From the NCBI GenBank assembly GCA_027492275.1, contig JAPUFC010000085.1, positions 62,001-126,000 on the forward strand: a DNA stretch of 64,000 nt. The letters are read 5' to 3'. The position numbers and the translations under genes are program-made. The number at the start of each line of letters is the position of its first letter. Positions within the stretch are counted from its first letter, which is position 1. Below the pieces are notes generated by a model. The model had not been told where the DNA came from. It ran no database searches and saw only the letters and a program-made list of their open reading frames with translations. Below are positions 1-9,744 of this stretch, in pieces. The DNA is from Mesorhizobium sp. (GTDB lineage Bacteria > Pseudomonadota > Alphaproteobacteria > Rhizobiales > Rhizobiaceae).

Positions 1-128
1 CCCAGGAATTCAACCGCGAATCGAATACGCTGTGCTCGAAATCGAACGCCGCTTCGGTCACCGCCATCGGCCTGGAGCTGAAGGCGGTGGTCGATCAGTT
101 CCGCGAGCAGGTTCAGAATCTGGAGTGA
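1..128 (+). CDS. yicC: YicC family endoribonuclease, C-terminal fragment
   Basis: Only the last 41 codons are present; the reading frame starts at base 3 and ends at the TGA at 126-128. The visible tail (SNAASVTAIGLELKAVVDQF, then a short stretch ending in QNLE) matches the conserved C-terminus of the YicC/DUF1732 family, whose E. coli member is an endoribonuclease. The gene lies 6 bp upstream of gmk, and yicC-gmk is a recurrent bacterial pair, which supports both calls. The N-terminal part is outside the window. Confidence 0.85.
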   Translation, partial: QEFNRESNTLCSKSNAASVTAIGLELKAVVDQFREQVQNLE

Positions 129-134
129 CAGCGC

Positions 135-791
135 ATGAGCGCCGCCGATAGCCCGCCCCGAACCATACGCCGCAGGGGCCTGATGCTCGTGCTGTCCTCG
201 CCCTCGGGCGCGGGCAAGTCCACCATCGCGCGCAACCTTCTGGAAAGCGACCACGACCTGTCGCTCTCGGTCAGCGTCACCACCCGCCCGCGGCGCGGCA
301 GCGAAATCGACGGCGTCCACTACCATTTCGTGTCCATGCGCGAGTTCGAGCGGCTGCGCGATACCGACGCGCTGCTGGAGTGGGCCGAGGTGCACGGCAA
401 TTTCTACGCCACGCCGCGCGAGCCCGTGGAGGCCGCCATGGCCGAGGGGCGGGACATGCTGTTCGACATCGACTGGCAGGGCGCCACGCAGCTCAAGGAC
501 AAGATGCTGGCTGACATCGTCTCGATCTTCATCCTGCCGCCCTCGATGGGCGAGCTGAAAAGCCGGCTCAAGCGGCGCGCCGAGGATGCCGACGAGGCGA
601 TCGCGCGGCGGTTGCAGAATGCCCGCGACGAGATCGAGCATTGGGGCGAGTACGATTTCGTCGTCATCAACAACGACCTCAACCAGGCGTTCAACGAGGT
701 GCAGGCCGTCGTCACCGCCGAGCGGCTGCGTCGCGACCGCCGGCCGGGCCTGTTCGATTTCGTGTCCGGGCTGCTGGACGAGAAGATCTGA
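135..791 (+). CDS. gmk: Guanylate kinase
   Basis: Phosphorylates GMP to GDP with ATP in cytosolic guanine nucleotide synthesis. The 218-residue length is usual. The P-loop SPSGAGKS is at residues 22-29, followed by the GMP-binding segment ([17 protein letters not shown]) and DIDWQGA typical of the family. It starts 6 bp after yicC, so the two are probably co-transcribed. It converges on rsmA with only 6 bp between the stop codons, so any terminator must lie inside a neighbouring gene. No anomalies seen. Confidence 0.97.
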   Translation: MSAADSPPRTIRRRGLMLVLSSPSGAGKSTIARNLLESDHDLSLSVSVTTRPRRGSEIDGVHYHFVSMREFERLRDTDALLEWAEVHGNFYATPREPVEAAMAEGRDMLFDIDWQGATQLKDKMLADIVSIFILPPSMGELKSRLKRRAEDADEAIARRLQNARDEIEHWGEYDFVVINNDLNQAFNEVQAVVTAERLRRDRRPGLFDFVSGLLDEKI

Positions 792-797
792 GCCGGT

Positions 798-1649
798 TCA
801 GGCCGGGGCTTGTCCGCGCCTTATGTCGACGGCATTCGCCAACGCCACGAATTCCTCTACGGACAGCGTCTCGGCGCGGCGCGTGCCGTCAATGCCGACG
901 GCAGCCAGCAGCGCCTCGCCGCCGAGCGGCTTCAGGCTCTGCCGCAGCATCTTGCGGCGCTGCCCGAAGGCGGCCTCGGTGACGCGGCCGATCGTGACAA
1001 CGTCGCAGGGCAGGGGATTCTCGCGCGGCACGAGGTGGATGACGGAGGACGTCACCTTCGGCGGCGGCGTAAAAGCCTGCGGCGGCACGTCGAAGACGAT
1101 CCTTCCCGTCGTGCGCCAGCCGGCCAGGACCGCCAGCCGGCCATAGGCGCCGGAGCCGGGTTTCGCGACGATGCGCTCGGCCACCTCGCGCTGGAACATC
1201 AGCGTCATGGACGCATAGAAGGGCGGCCAGTCGCGCACCGTCAGCCAGCGCACGAGAAGCTCGGTGCCGATGTTGTAGGGCAGGTTGGCGACGATCCTGG
1301 CGGACCCGCCGCCTGCCAGCGCCGCGAAGCCGGTGGCCAGCGCGTCGCCCGGGATCACCTCCAGCCGCCCCGGATAGTGGTCCGCGACCTCGGCCAGCGC
1401 CGCCAGGCAGCGCTCGTCGCGTTCGATGGCCACGACCCGCTTGGCGCCGCTGAACAGAAGCGCGCGGGTCAGCCCGCCCGGTCCCGGCCCCACCTCGATG
1501 ACCGTGGAGTCGGACAGGTCGCCGGCGGCGCGCGCGATCTTGCCGGTCAGGTTGAGGTCGAACAGGAAGTTCTGGCCCAGCGATTTCCTGGCCTGCAGGC
1601 CATGGCGCTCGATCACCTCGCGCAGCGGCGGCAGCCCGTCGATGCTCAC
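798..1649 (-). CDS. rsmA: 16S rRNA (adenine1518-N6/adenine1519-N6)-dimethyltransferase
   Basis: KsgA/RsmA dimethylates two adjacent adenines in helix 45 of 16S rRNA during late 30S maturation, using S-adenosylmethionine. The 283-residue protein has the N-terminal GQNFL motif, the SAM-binding [12 protein letters not shown] and the catalytic NLPYNI signature. It is the last gene of the minus-strand lptF-lptG-lptD-surA-like-rsmA series. In many Rhizobiales, pdxA sits between surA and rsmA; here only 55 bp separate them and pdxA is absent from this position. Confidence 0.96.
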   Translation of the reverse strand: MSIDGLPPLREVIERHGLQARKSLGQNFLFDLNLTGKIARAAGDLSDSTVIEVGPGPGGLTRALLFSGAKRVVAIERDERCLAALAEVADHYPGRLEVIPGDALATGFAALAGGGSARIVANLPYNIGTELLVRWLTVRDWPPFYASMTLMFQREVAERIVAKPGSGAYGRLAVLAGWRTTGRIVFDVPPQAFTPPPKVTSSVIHLVPRENPLPCDVVTIGRVTEAAFGQRRKMLRQSLKPLGGEALLAAVGIDGTRRAETLSVEEFVALANAVDIRRGQAPA

Positions 1650-1704
1650 GGCTGGCGGCTTGTCGCGGTCTGACAGGACATGCGGATCGACGCCGACAGC
1701 GGTG

Positions 1705-2646
1705 TCAGCGGCGCTCGATCTTGGCCTTCTTGCGCAATTCGCCGATGACCTTGGTGTTTAGCTCGGAATCCTTGCCCTCGGCCATCGCGCCCTGCTGCTG
1801 CAAGACCATGGTGGCGACGCGGTCGTCCGACACTTCCTTGGCCGAGCAGATGCCGATGAACTCGACGCCGCGCTCGGTTTCGCGCACGACGGTGGCGCCG
1901 CCGATCTTGGTCGCCTTGATCTGTTCGGCCCATTCCTGCGGCAGCTCCGGCCCGACCTTGCGGCCGAGGTCGCGCACGGTGACGTCGATCAGGCCCTTGA
2001 CGAATTCGCGCGTCGAGTCGCAGCCGTTGTAGCGCGCGCGCAGCGCTTCGGCCTCGCGCTTGCGCTGCGCCAGCTTGCCGCGCTCGGCGGCCGGCACGAC
2101 GAAGATGACCTGCTGGAGCATGTATTCGGTGGCGCTCGGCTTGCTGCCCTGCTGCAGCATCTTGCGCACGGCCTTCTGCTCGGTCGTGCCCTTCTCGGTC
2201 TGCGTCCAGGCCGAGAGCACCTGGCCCCAGACCATCTGGGAGCGGATGAACTCCTTGAAATGCCCGCTGGTCACGCCCGACTGGTTCATGATGCCTTCGA
2301 GCTGCTGCGGCGTCATCTTGTTGGAGCGCGCGAAATTGGCGAAGGCCTGGTCGACGGCCTGGGCCGGGATGTTGACGCCGATGCGACGCGCCTCCGATAC
2401 CCGCAGCGCCTGCTCGATCATCTCCTCCTCCGCCTGGGCGTTCAGGTTTCCCTTCTTGCCCTGCAGCTTCATGAAGGCGGCGCGGCGCTGGATGTCGTAG
2501 GAGGTGATCGGAACGCGGTTGACGACCAGCTTGATCTCGCTGGCGACGGCATTCCCGGCCATCACGGCGGCTGGTATCGGAGAAGCTGCCGTCGCGAGTG
2601 CGAGACCCAGGGCGACAAGGCATTTTCTCAGCGCAGGCATATCCAT
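1705..2646 (-). CDS. SurA-like periplasmic chaperone / peptidyl-prolyl isomerase
   Basis: Predicted periplasmic folding factor for outer-membrane proteins such as LptD. It begins with a basic n-region and hydrophobic stretch ([17 protein letters not shown]), a likely Sec signal peptide. Residues about 37-170 look like a SurA_N chaperone domain ([15 protein letters not shown], helical, then [17 protein letters not shown]). The rest resembles a divergent parvulin-like domain. With 313 residues it is shorter than E. coli SurA (two parvulin domains), so one isomerase module at most is present and catalysis is uncertain. It lies 106 bp downstream of lptD on the same strand, the usual lptD-surA order. 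Confidence 0.85.
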   Translation of the reverse strand: MDMPALRKCLVALGLALATAASPIPAAVMAGNAVASEIKLVVNRVPITSYDIQRRAAFMKLQGKKGNLNAQAEEEMIEQALRVSEARRIGVNIPAQAVDQAFANFARSNKMTPQQLEGIMNQSGVTSGHFKEFIRSQMVWGQVLSAWTQTEKGTTEQKAVRKMLQQGSKPSATEYMLQQVIFVVPAAERGKLAQRKREAEALRARYNGCDSTREFVKGLIDVTVRDLGRKVGPELPQEWAEQIKATKIGGATVVRETERGVEFIGICSAKEVSDDRVATMVLQQQGAMAEGKDSELNTKVIGELRKKAKIERR

Positions 2647-2730
2647 CTCTTCCCGTAGCTTGTAGCTTGTGTCTTCTCCTCGGCGGGAGCCCCGCCATCC
2701 CTATCGCCCGCCTATGAGGCGAAACGATGT

Positions 2731-2751
2731 CCCCGCGGGCAGGCCGCGGGG
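2731..2751 (-). other. GC-rich stem-loop after lptD stop
   Basis: An 8-bp perfect stem (CCCCGCGG at 2731-2738 with CCGCGGGG at 2744-2751) has a 5-nt loop directly behind the lptD stop codon. No T-tract follows on the minus strand, so it is more likely an mRNA 3'-end stabiliser or attenuator between lptD and the surA-like gene than a full terminator. Confidence 0.4.
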
Positions 2752-2752
2752 C

Positions 2753-5158
2753 TCACAGGTCCCGCGACGTGTCCCGCGCGGATCCGAAGTCGCCGAGGGT
2801 GCGGAAGGAGATGCGGAAGCCGACCGTGCGCGAGGTGTCGCGCGTGTCGCGGTCGCGCGTTTCGGAATAGCTCATCAGGTAGGAGAAGCAGTCGTCGTCA
2901 TAGGCGAAGCCGAGCGAATTCTTGACGACCAGGTTCTTCTCCACGTCATAGGTGCCGGAGCCGAAGACGCGCCAGAAATCGTTGAACCGGGTCGAGGCGC
3001 CGAGCGACAGCTCCTGCCGGTCGTCGTCGTAGCCGTAGAGCGGCTGCGCGGCGGCGTAGGCGTATTTCGCCGTCACCGACAGCGCGTCGGTGACGTAGCC
3101 GACCTTGAACTCGGAGCGCCGCACCGCCAGCGTCTGCTCGTCCAGCCGCGCGCTGACCGAGGCCGAAAGGCCGAAGGGCGACGCGAAGCCGAACATGCCG
3201 ACGAAGTCGGACGTGTCGCTCTCCAGGCCCGAATAGGCGCCGACATTGACCAGGTCGGGCGAGGCGAAGGAGTTGTCGCCGGCGAGGTGGTAGGACTGTC
3301 CGACGAGGCCCTGCGTCGTCCACCCGTTGGCGAAGCTGCCGGAATAGCGCAGGCCGAGATTGGCGCGCGTGCCGCCCTCGATGCGGTCGTAGCCGGAGAA
3401 CTTGTCGCGCTCGAACAGCGTCGAGGCGTCGAAGACGAAGCTCTGCGCGTCCTCGTTGGGAATGCCCAGCGTGTCGGCGAAGGGCTCGTTCGGCCGCGCG
3501 AATATCTGCGCCGTCGGCTCCAGAACGTGGCTGCCGCTGACCGAGGACAGGAGCAGCGGGAAGCGCACCTCGAGCCCCAGCGTCGCCATGAAGCGCTGAT
3601 AGGCCGAGCGCATGTCCGTCTGCGCGTTGATCGCCGGATTCATCGCCATCGCGTTGATCGCGGCCACCGACGCCGCCGACTGGTCGATATTGACCGTGTC
3701 GCCCTGGAAGGCGAGCATCGGCGTGACGACGAGCCCGCCATCGGTGACGAAGGAGCGTTTCCACTCGGCCTCGGCCGTCAGGCGGCTCGACGTGCCCTCG
3801 ATGCCGCGTACCCGCTCCTCCGGGAAGGGGAAGTCGGACGCGTAGACGACGTCGAGCTGGCCGCGGCGGATGACGCGCGCGTTGAGGTCGATGTTCAGCT
3901 CGCCGCCGAACACCGGCTCCGGCGCCACATAGGAATAGTCGAGGCTCGGCAGCACCCAGGGCTGCTTTTCCGAGCGCGAGGCGGGATCGGAGGAGAAGAC
4001 GTCCTCCTGCACCTCGAAATGCATGGCGCGCAGGTCGAAGAAGTTGCGGTCGCCGAGCCCGGTCAGGAAAATCTCGGAGCGGTGGATCGACTCCTTGTAG
4101 CCCTCGATGTCGTAGGTCTTGGCGAAATTCTTGTCCGACTGGACCAGCACGTCCCAGCCAAAATCCCAGCGGGAATTGATGGCGAAGAGGCCCTTCGTGC
4201 CCATCATGCCGCGCAGGCGGTTCGGATCGCCGGGCCGCCCCGAATCGACGGTGTTGAAGTCGAAGTCGCCGGGGTTCATCTGGCGGATGCCGGCGGCCGT
4301 TATGCTGTACTGGCCGTTGTCGAAGCGCTGGCGCCATTCCGCCTTGCCGAGGAAACCCTGCCGCGTGTAGCCAGTGCCGGTCAGCGTCAGGTCGTAGGTG
4401 GGCGACAGGGCGAGATAATAGGGAACCGAAAGGCCGAAGCCGAGGTCGCTGTCGTAGCTGGCGGTCGGGATGAGGAAGCCGCTCTTGCGCCGGATCGTCG
4501 GGTCGGCGATCTCGAAGGAAGGCAGCACGCCCAGCCGCACGCCGAGGAACTCGAAGGCGGGGTCCTCGAAGCGGACCTTCTTGGTCTGGCTGTTCCAGAT
4601 GATGCGCTTGGCCTTGATGCGCCACACCGGCGCCTTGTCCGGCTGGTCCTCGCAGGGCTCGCACGCCGTGTAGACGCCGTTGTTGAATGTGGTGAGGAAG
4701 CCGGCCCGGCGTTCCGCGCTCTCGGCGGCGAACCAGGTGCGGTCCACCGTCTCCACGCGCAGCGCATTGACGAAGCCGGTGCCGAAATCGTCGGTCACGT
4801 CGATGCGGTCGGAATGGACGATGTTGCCGTCCTGGTCGACGATCTGCACGCCGCCGGCGGCGATCAGCCGGCGCGAGGCGCGGTCGTAGGTGACGCGCTC
4901 GGCGACCAGCCGGTTGCCGCCATAGTCGATGCGCACGCCGCCGGACGCCGTGACGGTGTCGTCATTGTTGTCGTAGATGAGCGTATCGGCCTCGAGCAGC
5001 ATCTGCGAATCGGCAGGCACGCTCGGCGCGAGATCGACCAGGCTCTGCGCCAGCGAAGCCGGCACGAGCGCGCCGGCGAACAGGCATGACAGGGCCGTGG
5101 CGCGCAGAAGCCGCGCGACCCGTGCAGACCCGGTGCCCGCTTGCGACGCACCCCCCAA
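2753..5158 (-). CDS. lptD: LPS-assembly outer-membrane protein LptD
   Basis: LptD is the outer-membrane translocon that inserts lipopolysaccharide into the outer leaflet together with LptE. The 801-residue protein has a signal peptide ending near residue 37 (PASLAQ). An OstA/LptA-like jellyroll follows at about 50-170 (LLEADTLIYDNNDDTVTASG, VQIVDQDGN), and then the long beta-barrel with alternating aromatic strands. Two cysteines close together (ACEPCED) lie near residue 165. It starts immediately after lptG (stop at 5159-5161), so lptF, lptG and lptD form one unit for the inner- and outer-membrane parts of LPS export. No lptE was recognised nearby. Confidence 0.95.
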   Translation of the reverse strand: MGGASQAGTGSARVARLLRATALSCLFAGALVPASLAQSLVDLAPSVPADSQMLLEADTLIYDNNDDTVTASGGVRIDYGGNRLVAERVTYDRASRRLIAAGGVQIVDQDGNIVHSDRIDVTDDFGTGFVNALRVETVDRTWFAAESAERRAGFLTTFNNGVYTACEPCEDQPDKAPVWRIKAKRIIWNSQTKKVRFEDPAFEFLGVRLGVLPSFEIADPTIRRKSGFLIPTASYDSDLGFGLSVPYYLALSPTYDLTLTGTGYTRQGFLGKAEWRQRFDNGQYSITAAGIRQMNPGDFDFNTVDSGRPGDPNRLRGMMGTKGLFAINSRWDFGWDVLVQSDKNFAKTYDIEGYKESIHRSEIFLTGLGDRNFFDLRAMHFEVQEDVFSSDPASRSEKQPWVLPSLDYSYVAPEPVFGGELNIDLNARVIRRGQLDVVYASDFPFPEERVRGIEGTSSRLTAEAEWKRSFVTDGGLVVTPMLAFQGDTVNIDQSAASVAAINAMAMNPAINAQTDMRSAYQRFMATLGLEVRFPLLLSSVSGSHVLEPTAQIFARPNEPFADTLGIPNEDAQSFVFDASTLFERDKFSGYDRIEGGTRANLGLRYSGSFANGWTTQGLVGQSYHLAGDNSFASPDLVNVGAYSGLESDTSDFVGMFGFASPFGLSASVSARLDEQTLAVRRSEFKVGYVTDALSVTAKYAYAAAQPLYGYDDDRQELSLGASTRFNDFWRVFGSGTYDVEKNLVVKNSLGFAYDDDCFSYLMSYSETRDRDTRDTSRTVGFRISFRTLGDFGSARDTSRDL

Positions 5159-6244
5159 CTAACCGTCCTCCTTGTAAAGCAGGAACGTGACCCCGAAAAA
5201 CATCGCTATTGCTACCGGTATCCAGGCGACCACGAAAGGCGGCACGAATCCGGCGGTCCCGAAAGCCTTGACCAGGACCGAAACCACATAAAGCAGAAAG
5301 CCGGCGAGGACGCCACCCAAAATCATCGTCGACGACTGCCCCATCCGCGCGAAGCGCATCGACACGGTCGCGGCGATCAGCGTCATCGCGACCATCAGGA
5401 AGGGCAGCGCCACCAGCGTGTGGAAATGGGTGGCGAAGGCATTGGCGTTGAGGCCGAAGGCGCGCGCCGCCGTGATCTTGTCCGGCAGCTCGAAGAAGGA
5501 GACCGTCTCGGGCGGGGCGAGCCGCTCCTGCACCGATGCCGGCGTCAGGTTGGTCGCGACCCGGTCGACGGGCAGCGATTCGATGCCGGACGCGCCGTCG
5601 CGCAGCACCCGGACGTCGTGCAGCTCCCAGTGGCCCTGGCGCAGGAAGGCCCGCGCGGCGTCGCGGCGCTCCTTGATGTCGCCGTCCGCGTCCAGCGAGA
5701 AGAACGTCGCGTCGACCAGCTCCAGTCCGCCGTCGAGGACGGAATGCGCGCCGATGATCGTGTCGCTGCCGGGCGTCCGCTGCCGCAGCCAGGGCTGCTC
5801 GAAGGCGCTCGTGTTGGATTTCCCGACGCGCATCTCGGCCTCGATCCGCTTCGACATCGAGATGCCGGCCGCCGCCAGAGGATTGAGCACGCCGACCGTC
5901 AGCACGCCGAACAGGAAGGCGCCGATGCAGGCCGGCAGCAGGAACTGCCAGGCAGAAATGCCGGCGGAGCGCGCCACCACCAGTTCGTAGCGGCGGTTGA
6001 GCGACACCAGCATGGCGATGGCCGCGAACAGCCCGATGAACGGCACCGTCTGCTGCATGATGACGGGCACGCGCGCGGCCGAGATGACGAGGCCGGCGGC
6101 GAGCGTGAAGCCCGGGACGCCGGACCGCCGGTTGGTCAGCTCGGTGAAGTCGATCAGCGAGACCAGCGCGTAGAGCGCGACGAACAGCCAGAACGCGATG
6201 ACCGCGTAGCGTCGCAGGAAATATCGCCCGAGCGTCCAGCCCAT
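5159..6244 (-). CDS. lptG: LPS export ABC transporter permease LptG
   Basis: Inner-membrane subunit of the LptB2FG exporter that extracts LPS from the inner membrane. The 361-residue protein begins MGWTLGRYFLRRYAV. It has an N-terminal group of hydrophobic helices, a periplasmic beta-jellyroll (about 130-260) and C-terminal membrane helices (LILGGVLAGF-type segment near LLYVVSVLVKAFG), the LptF/LptG (YjgP/YjgQ) architecture. The frame is open upstream through lptF, but the ATG at 6244 overlaps the lptF stop by one base and matches family N-termini. The lptF-lptG translational coupling is typical. Confidence 0.94.
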   Translation of the reverse strand: MGWTLGRYFLRRYAVIAFWLFVALYALVSLIDFTELTNRRSGVPGFTLAAGLVISAARVPVIMQQTVPFIGLFAAIAMLVSLNRRYELVVARSAGISAWQFLLPACIGAFLFGVLTVGVLNPLAAAGISMSKRIEAEMRVGKSNTSAFEQPWLRQRTPGSDTIIGAHSVLDGGLELVDATFFSLDADGDIKERRDAARAFLRQGHWELHDVRVLRDGASGIESLPVDRVATNLTPASVQERLAPPETVSFFELPDKITAARAFGLNANAFATHFHTLVALPFLMVAMTLIAATVSMRFARMGQSSTMILGGVLAGFLLYVVSVLVKAFGTAGFVPPFVVAWIPVAIAMFFGVTFLLYKEDG

Positions 6245-7440
6245 CAGGATGCGTGCCTTCCCGGCCCGCCGCGGCCGGGGCCGAAGACCGCGCCCACGCG
6301 ATCGACCAGCCGGCCGAACACGGCCGACACCCGTTCGACCAGGCCGACCGGCAGTTCCATCGTCCGGTGCAGCGCGATGAATGTCAGCGCCACGGCGGCG
6401 GCGGCGATCGGCACCCCGTAGACCATGACGATCATGTCCGCGGACTTTTCCGTCGCGCCGACCGCGAAGAAGGACAGAAGGCGCACCGCGACCGCGATGG
6501 TGACGACGGTGATGAGCGGATGGACGCGGCTTTCCCGGTGCGAGCGCGCATCGCCCGCCACCGCCATGGCGATCAGCGCGAAGACGATGGGCATGCTCCA
6601 TTCGGCCAGGCGGCGATGAAGCTCGGCGCGGAATTCGCCCGGCTTGCGGCGAAACTGCGGATCGTTGGGGTCGGGGTCGAGAAGGAAGCCCAGCGACTGG
6701 TCCGGCGGATCGATGGACAGCCGTTCCGTCGCCTGCCCGAAGACGGAGAGGTCGAGGCTGTAGACGTCGAAGCGGATGACCGAGACGTCCCCGCCCGGCG
6801 CCTTGCGCTGGATCATGCCGTCGCGCATGGCCAGCAGCTTGCGCCCGTCGGTCTCCGCCAGCGATCCGCGCTTGGCGTAGTAGACGAGGTCGACGCCTTC
6901 CTGGCGCGAATCGGCGACGAAGACGCCGCTGAGCTCGCCATTGGCCATCTTCTCCCCGATCTGGATGTAGAGGCCGCTCTCGATCTGCTCGAACGTGCCG
7001 TCCTGGAGGATCAGGTTGATGAGGTCGCCGCGCGCGCTGGCGATCATCTCGTGGAATCGGAGGCGGGCGTCCGGGTTGACGAAGTTGGTCAGGACGAACG
7101 ACGCCAGGCTGGCGAAGAGCGCCAGCAGCAGCACCGGCCGGGCGAGCGAGGCGGGAGACGCCCCGGCGGCCGTGACCACGACGAGCTCGCTGTCGTTGTT
7201 CATCTGCGAGAAGGTCAGCGCCACCGCGACGGCGACGGCGAACGGCAGCACCTCCGGGATGATGGAGGGCAGGATCAGCGACGAGATCTGCAGGAAGGCT
7301 GCGACGCTCTGGCCGCTGGTGGTCACCAGGTTGATGCGCGTCAGCGCCTGCGTGATCCACACGATGGCCAGCGTCGAGGCGAGCACGCCGGCGAAGGCGA
7401 CGAAAGACCGGCGCAATATGTAGCGTTCGATGACCGTCAT
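6244..7440 (-). CDS. lptF: LPS export ABC transporter permease LptF
   Basis: Partner permease of LptG in the LptB2FG complex. The chosen start gives MTVIERYILRRSF, the standard N-terminus of the family, and 398 residues; a frame open upstream to 7533 adds an unlikely basic extension. There are hydrophobic helices at both ends, a periplasmic domain between them, and the characteristic VVVTAAGASP motif after the second helix pair (residues about 80-100), like the LVVTAAG/ARSAG segment facing LptB. It is the first gene of the minus-strand series, and its promoter must lie in 7441-7785, shared divergently with pepA. Confidence 0.93.
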   Translation of the reverse strand: MTVIERYILRRSFVAFAGVLASTLAIVWITQALTRINLVTTSGQSVAAFLQISSLILPSIIPEVLPFAVAVAVALTFSQMNNDSELVVVTAAGASPASLARPVLLLALFASLASFVLTNFVNPDARLRFHEMIASARGDLINLILQDGTFEQIESGLYIQIGEKMANGELSGVFVADSRQEGVDLVYYAKRGSLAETDGRKLLAMRDGMIQRKAPGGDVSVIRFDVYSLDLSVFGQATERLSIDPPDQSLGFLLDPDPNDPQFRRKPGEFRAELHRRLAEWSMPIVFALIAMAVAGDARSHRESRVHPLITVVTIAVAVRLLSFFAVGATEKSADMIVMVYGVPIAAAAVALTFIALHRTMELPVGLVERVSAVFGRLVDRVGAVFGPGRGGPGRHAS

Positions 7441-7660
7441 ACGCGGCGTCGTTTCCGTCCGTGCCTGGCCGACGAACCGGGCGTTCGCCGTCGTCTGTAC
7501 CATTGCCCGCCCGGACCGGACCTTTGCAACCACCCGCGCGGTGCAATCCTGAGGATCAAAGGCAAAAAAATGACCAACACTTAAGGTTAACCGAGCGTTG
7601 AGGCTCCGTTCGGCGGGTTAGGGCCGGCCGTGCGATTCGACGTCGCGCGCCGGGGCTTGG

Positions 7661-7689
7661 TTGACAAGCCGTCGCCGAAGCTGTGATTT
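7661..7689 (+). promoter_or_regulatory. Candidate sigma70-type promoter for pepA
   Basis: TTGACA at 7661-7666 is followed after 17 bp by TGATTT (7684-7689), about 95 bp upstream of the pepA start. The -35 is perfect and the -10 weak, which is common in Alphaproteobacteria. The 345-bp gap 7441-7785 separates divergent lptF and pepA and holds no other gene that I can support. Confidence 0.35.
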
Positions 7690-7785
7690 GTGCCCCCGCA
7701 AACCCGCCTTGTCCTTGCCCGTCCGGGGCATCGCCGCCCGTTGCGATGCCCGCCCCGGCAGGGCCGCAATTGTTCAGGACGATCC

Positions 7786-9282
7786 ATGAGCGCACAACCC
7801 GTCATCAGCTTCGCCAGGCATGCCGCCCCCAGGAAGGGAACGGCCTTCGTGCTGGCCGCCGAAGGCGGGGGGCTGGGCGAGGCGGCGCGCGCCGTCGACC
7901 CGTCCGGCGTGCTGGCCAGGGCTTTTCGCGCCGCGGCCTTCACCGGCAAGCTCGCCGCCTCGGTCGAGGTGCTCGCGCCGGAAGGTTCGCCGCTCGACCG
8001 GCTGGTGGCGATCGGCGCCGGCAAGCCGGGGTCCCGCGCCGAGCACGACTGGCTGAAGCTCGGCGGCGCGGTGGCGGCCAACCTGCGCAAGGCGCGCGAG
8101 GCCGCCGTCGTCCTCGACCTCGCCGGGGAGGAGGTCGATGCCGCCCAGGCGGCGGCGCTGGCCGCCGGCATCCTGCTGCGCGCCTACACCTTCGACAAGT
8201 ACAAGACCAGGAAGGATGACGAGGAGAACGGCCGCGCCGCCTCCAGGCCCGTGAAGATCGTCGTCCAGTGCGCCGATCCCGCCGCGGCGAAGAAAGCCTT
8301 CGCCGACATCGGCGCGGTGGTGGACGGCGTGCTTCTCGCGCGCGACCTGGTGAACGAGCCGGCCAACATGCTCGGCCCCCTCGAATTCGCCGAGAAGGCC
8401 GGCGCGCTGTCGGCGCTGGGCATCGGCATCGAGATCCTGACCGAGCGCGAGATGCGCGATCTCGGCATGGGCTCGCTGCTGGGCGTGGCGCAAGGCTCGG
8501 TGCGGCCGCCGAGGCTGGTTGTCATGCAGTGGAACGGCGGCAAGGCCAAGGCCCGCCCGGTCGCCTTCGTCGGCAAGGGCGTGGTCTTCGACACCGGCGG
8601 CAACTCCATGAAGCCGGCCGCCGGCATGGAGGACATGAAGGGCGACATGGGCGGCGCGGCCGCCGTCACCGGCCTGATGCACGCGCTGGCCGCCCGCAAG
8701 GCGAAGGTCAACGCGGTCGGCATCATCGGCCTGGTGGAGAACATGGTCGACGGCAACGCGCAGCGTCCCGGCGACATCGTCACCTCCATGTCCGGCCAGA
8801 CCGTCGAGGTGCTGAACACCGACGCGGAGGGCCGGCTCGTGCTGGCCGACGCGCTCTGGTACTGCAATGACCGCTTCGCGCCGCGCTTCATGATCGACCT
8901 GGCGACGCTGACCGGCGCGATCATGGTGGCGCTCGGCCAGGGGCACGCCGGCCTGTTCAGCAACGACGACGAGCTGTCCGCGCGCCTGACCGCCGCCGGC
9001 CTCGCCACGCAGGAGAAGCTGTGGCGCATGCCGATGGGCCCCGAATACGACAAGCTGATCGATTCCAAGAACGCCGACATGAAGAACATCGGCGGCCGCT
9101 ACGGCGGCTCCATCACCGCCGCGCAGTTCCTCAAGCGCTTCGTCAAGGAGACGCCCTGGGCGCATCTCGACATCGCCGGCACCGCGATGGGGTCGCCGGC
9201 CAGCGAGATCAACCAGTCCTGGGGCTCCGGCTTCGGCGTGCGCCTGCTCGACCGCCTGGTGCGCGACCACTACGAGGGGTAG
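7786..9282 (+). CDS. pepA: Leucyl aminopeptidase, M17 family
   Basis: Cytosolic two-metal aminopeptidase that removes N-terminal residues during peptide turnover. The 498-residue length is typical. The metal-binding segment [11 protein letters not shown] is at about 262-272 and the M17 signature NTDAEGRL starts at residue 344. The ATG at 7786 is preceded by AGGAC at 7776-7780 and gives the usual N-terminus; an in-frame upstream start at 7690 would add a proline/arginine-rich leader and was rejected. It is followed 12 bp later by holC; pepA-holC is a conserved pair in proteobacteria. Confidence 0.96.
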   Translation: MSAQPVISFARHAAPRKGTAFVLAAEGGGLGEAARAVDPSGVLARAFRAAAFTGKLAASVEVLAPEGSPLDRLVAIGAGKPGSRAEHDWLKLGGAVAANLRKAREAAVVLDLAGEEVDAAQAAALAAGILLRAYTFDKYKTRKDDEENGRAASRPVKIVVQCADPAAAKKAFADIGAVVDGVLLARDLVNEPANMLGPLEFAEKAGALSALGIGIEILTEREMRDLGMGSLLGVAQGSVRPPRLVVMQWNGGKAKARPVAFVGKGVVFDTGGNSMKPAAGMEDMKGDMGGAAAVTGLMHALAARKAKVNAVGIIGLVENMVDGNAQRPGDIVTSMSGQTVEVLNTDAEGRLVLADALWYCNDRFAPRFMIDLATLTGAIMVALGQGHAGLFSNDDELSARLTAAGLATQEKLWRMPMGPEYDKLIDSKNADMKNIGGRYGGSITAAQFLKRFVKETPWAHLDIAGTAMGSPASEINQSWGSGFGVRLLDRLVRDHYEG

Positions 9283-9294
9283 CGCCGCGCCCCG

Positions 9295-9744
9295 ATGACC
9301 GAGGTCCTCTTCTACCACCTCACCGAATCGACGCTGGAGGACGCGCTGCCCAGCCTGCTGGAGCGCAGCCTGTCGCGCGGCTGGCGCGCGGTCGTGCAGG
9401 CGGGCAGCGAGGAGCGGCGCGATGCGCTCGACCAGCATTTGTGGACCTTTCGCGACGATTCCTTCCTGGCGCACGGCACGGACCGCGAGGCGCATCCCGC
9501 CGACCAGCCCGTGTTGCTGACGCTCGCCGCCGCCAACCCCAATGCGGCGCAGGTGCGCTTTTTCGTCGACGGCGCCGAGCCCGGCGCGGTGGACGGCTAC
9601 GAGCGCGTCGTCTTCCTGTTCGACGGCCACGACGCCGCGCAGCTTGAGGCGGCGCGGGGGCACTGGAAGACCATGAAGGGCGCCGGCCACGAGGTGACCT
9701 ACTGGCAGCAGACCGCCGATCGCCGCTGGGAACGAAAGGCGTGA
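9295..9744 (+). CDS. holC: DNA polymerase III chi subunit
   Basis: The chi subunit links the clamp loader to single-strand binding protein. The 149-residue protein starts MTEVLFYHLT and carries the family landmarks: LWTFRDDSFLAHG, then PVLL, NPN and the conserved FLFDG near residue 105. It is short and acidic as expected. It sits between pepA and rlmJ; its TGA overlaps the rlmJ GTG by 4 bp, so translation is probably coupled. No psi subunit gene is seen here. Confidence 0.92.
   Translation: MTEVLFYHLTESTLEDALPSLLERSLSRGWRAVVQAGSEERRDALDQHLWTFRDDSFLAHGTDREAHPADQPVLLTLAAANPNAAQVRFFVDGAEPGAVDGYERVVFLFDGHDAAQLEAARGHWKTMKGAGHEVTYWQQTADRRWERKA

Noticed and set aside
2731-2751. Terminator after lptD
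   Set aside because: The hairpin is stable but has no T-tract on the minus strand, so it is listed only as a stem-loop.
2669-5089. An 806-codon open frame on the plus strand, antisense to lptD
   Set aside because: Its product is a low-complexity Arg/Ala/Glu/Val mixture with no motif, while the opposite strand encodes a full LptD. Long antisense frames are expected in GC-rich DNA with strong third-position bias.
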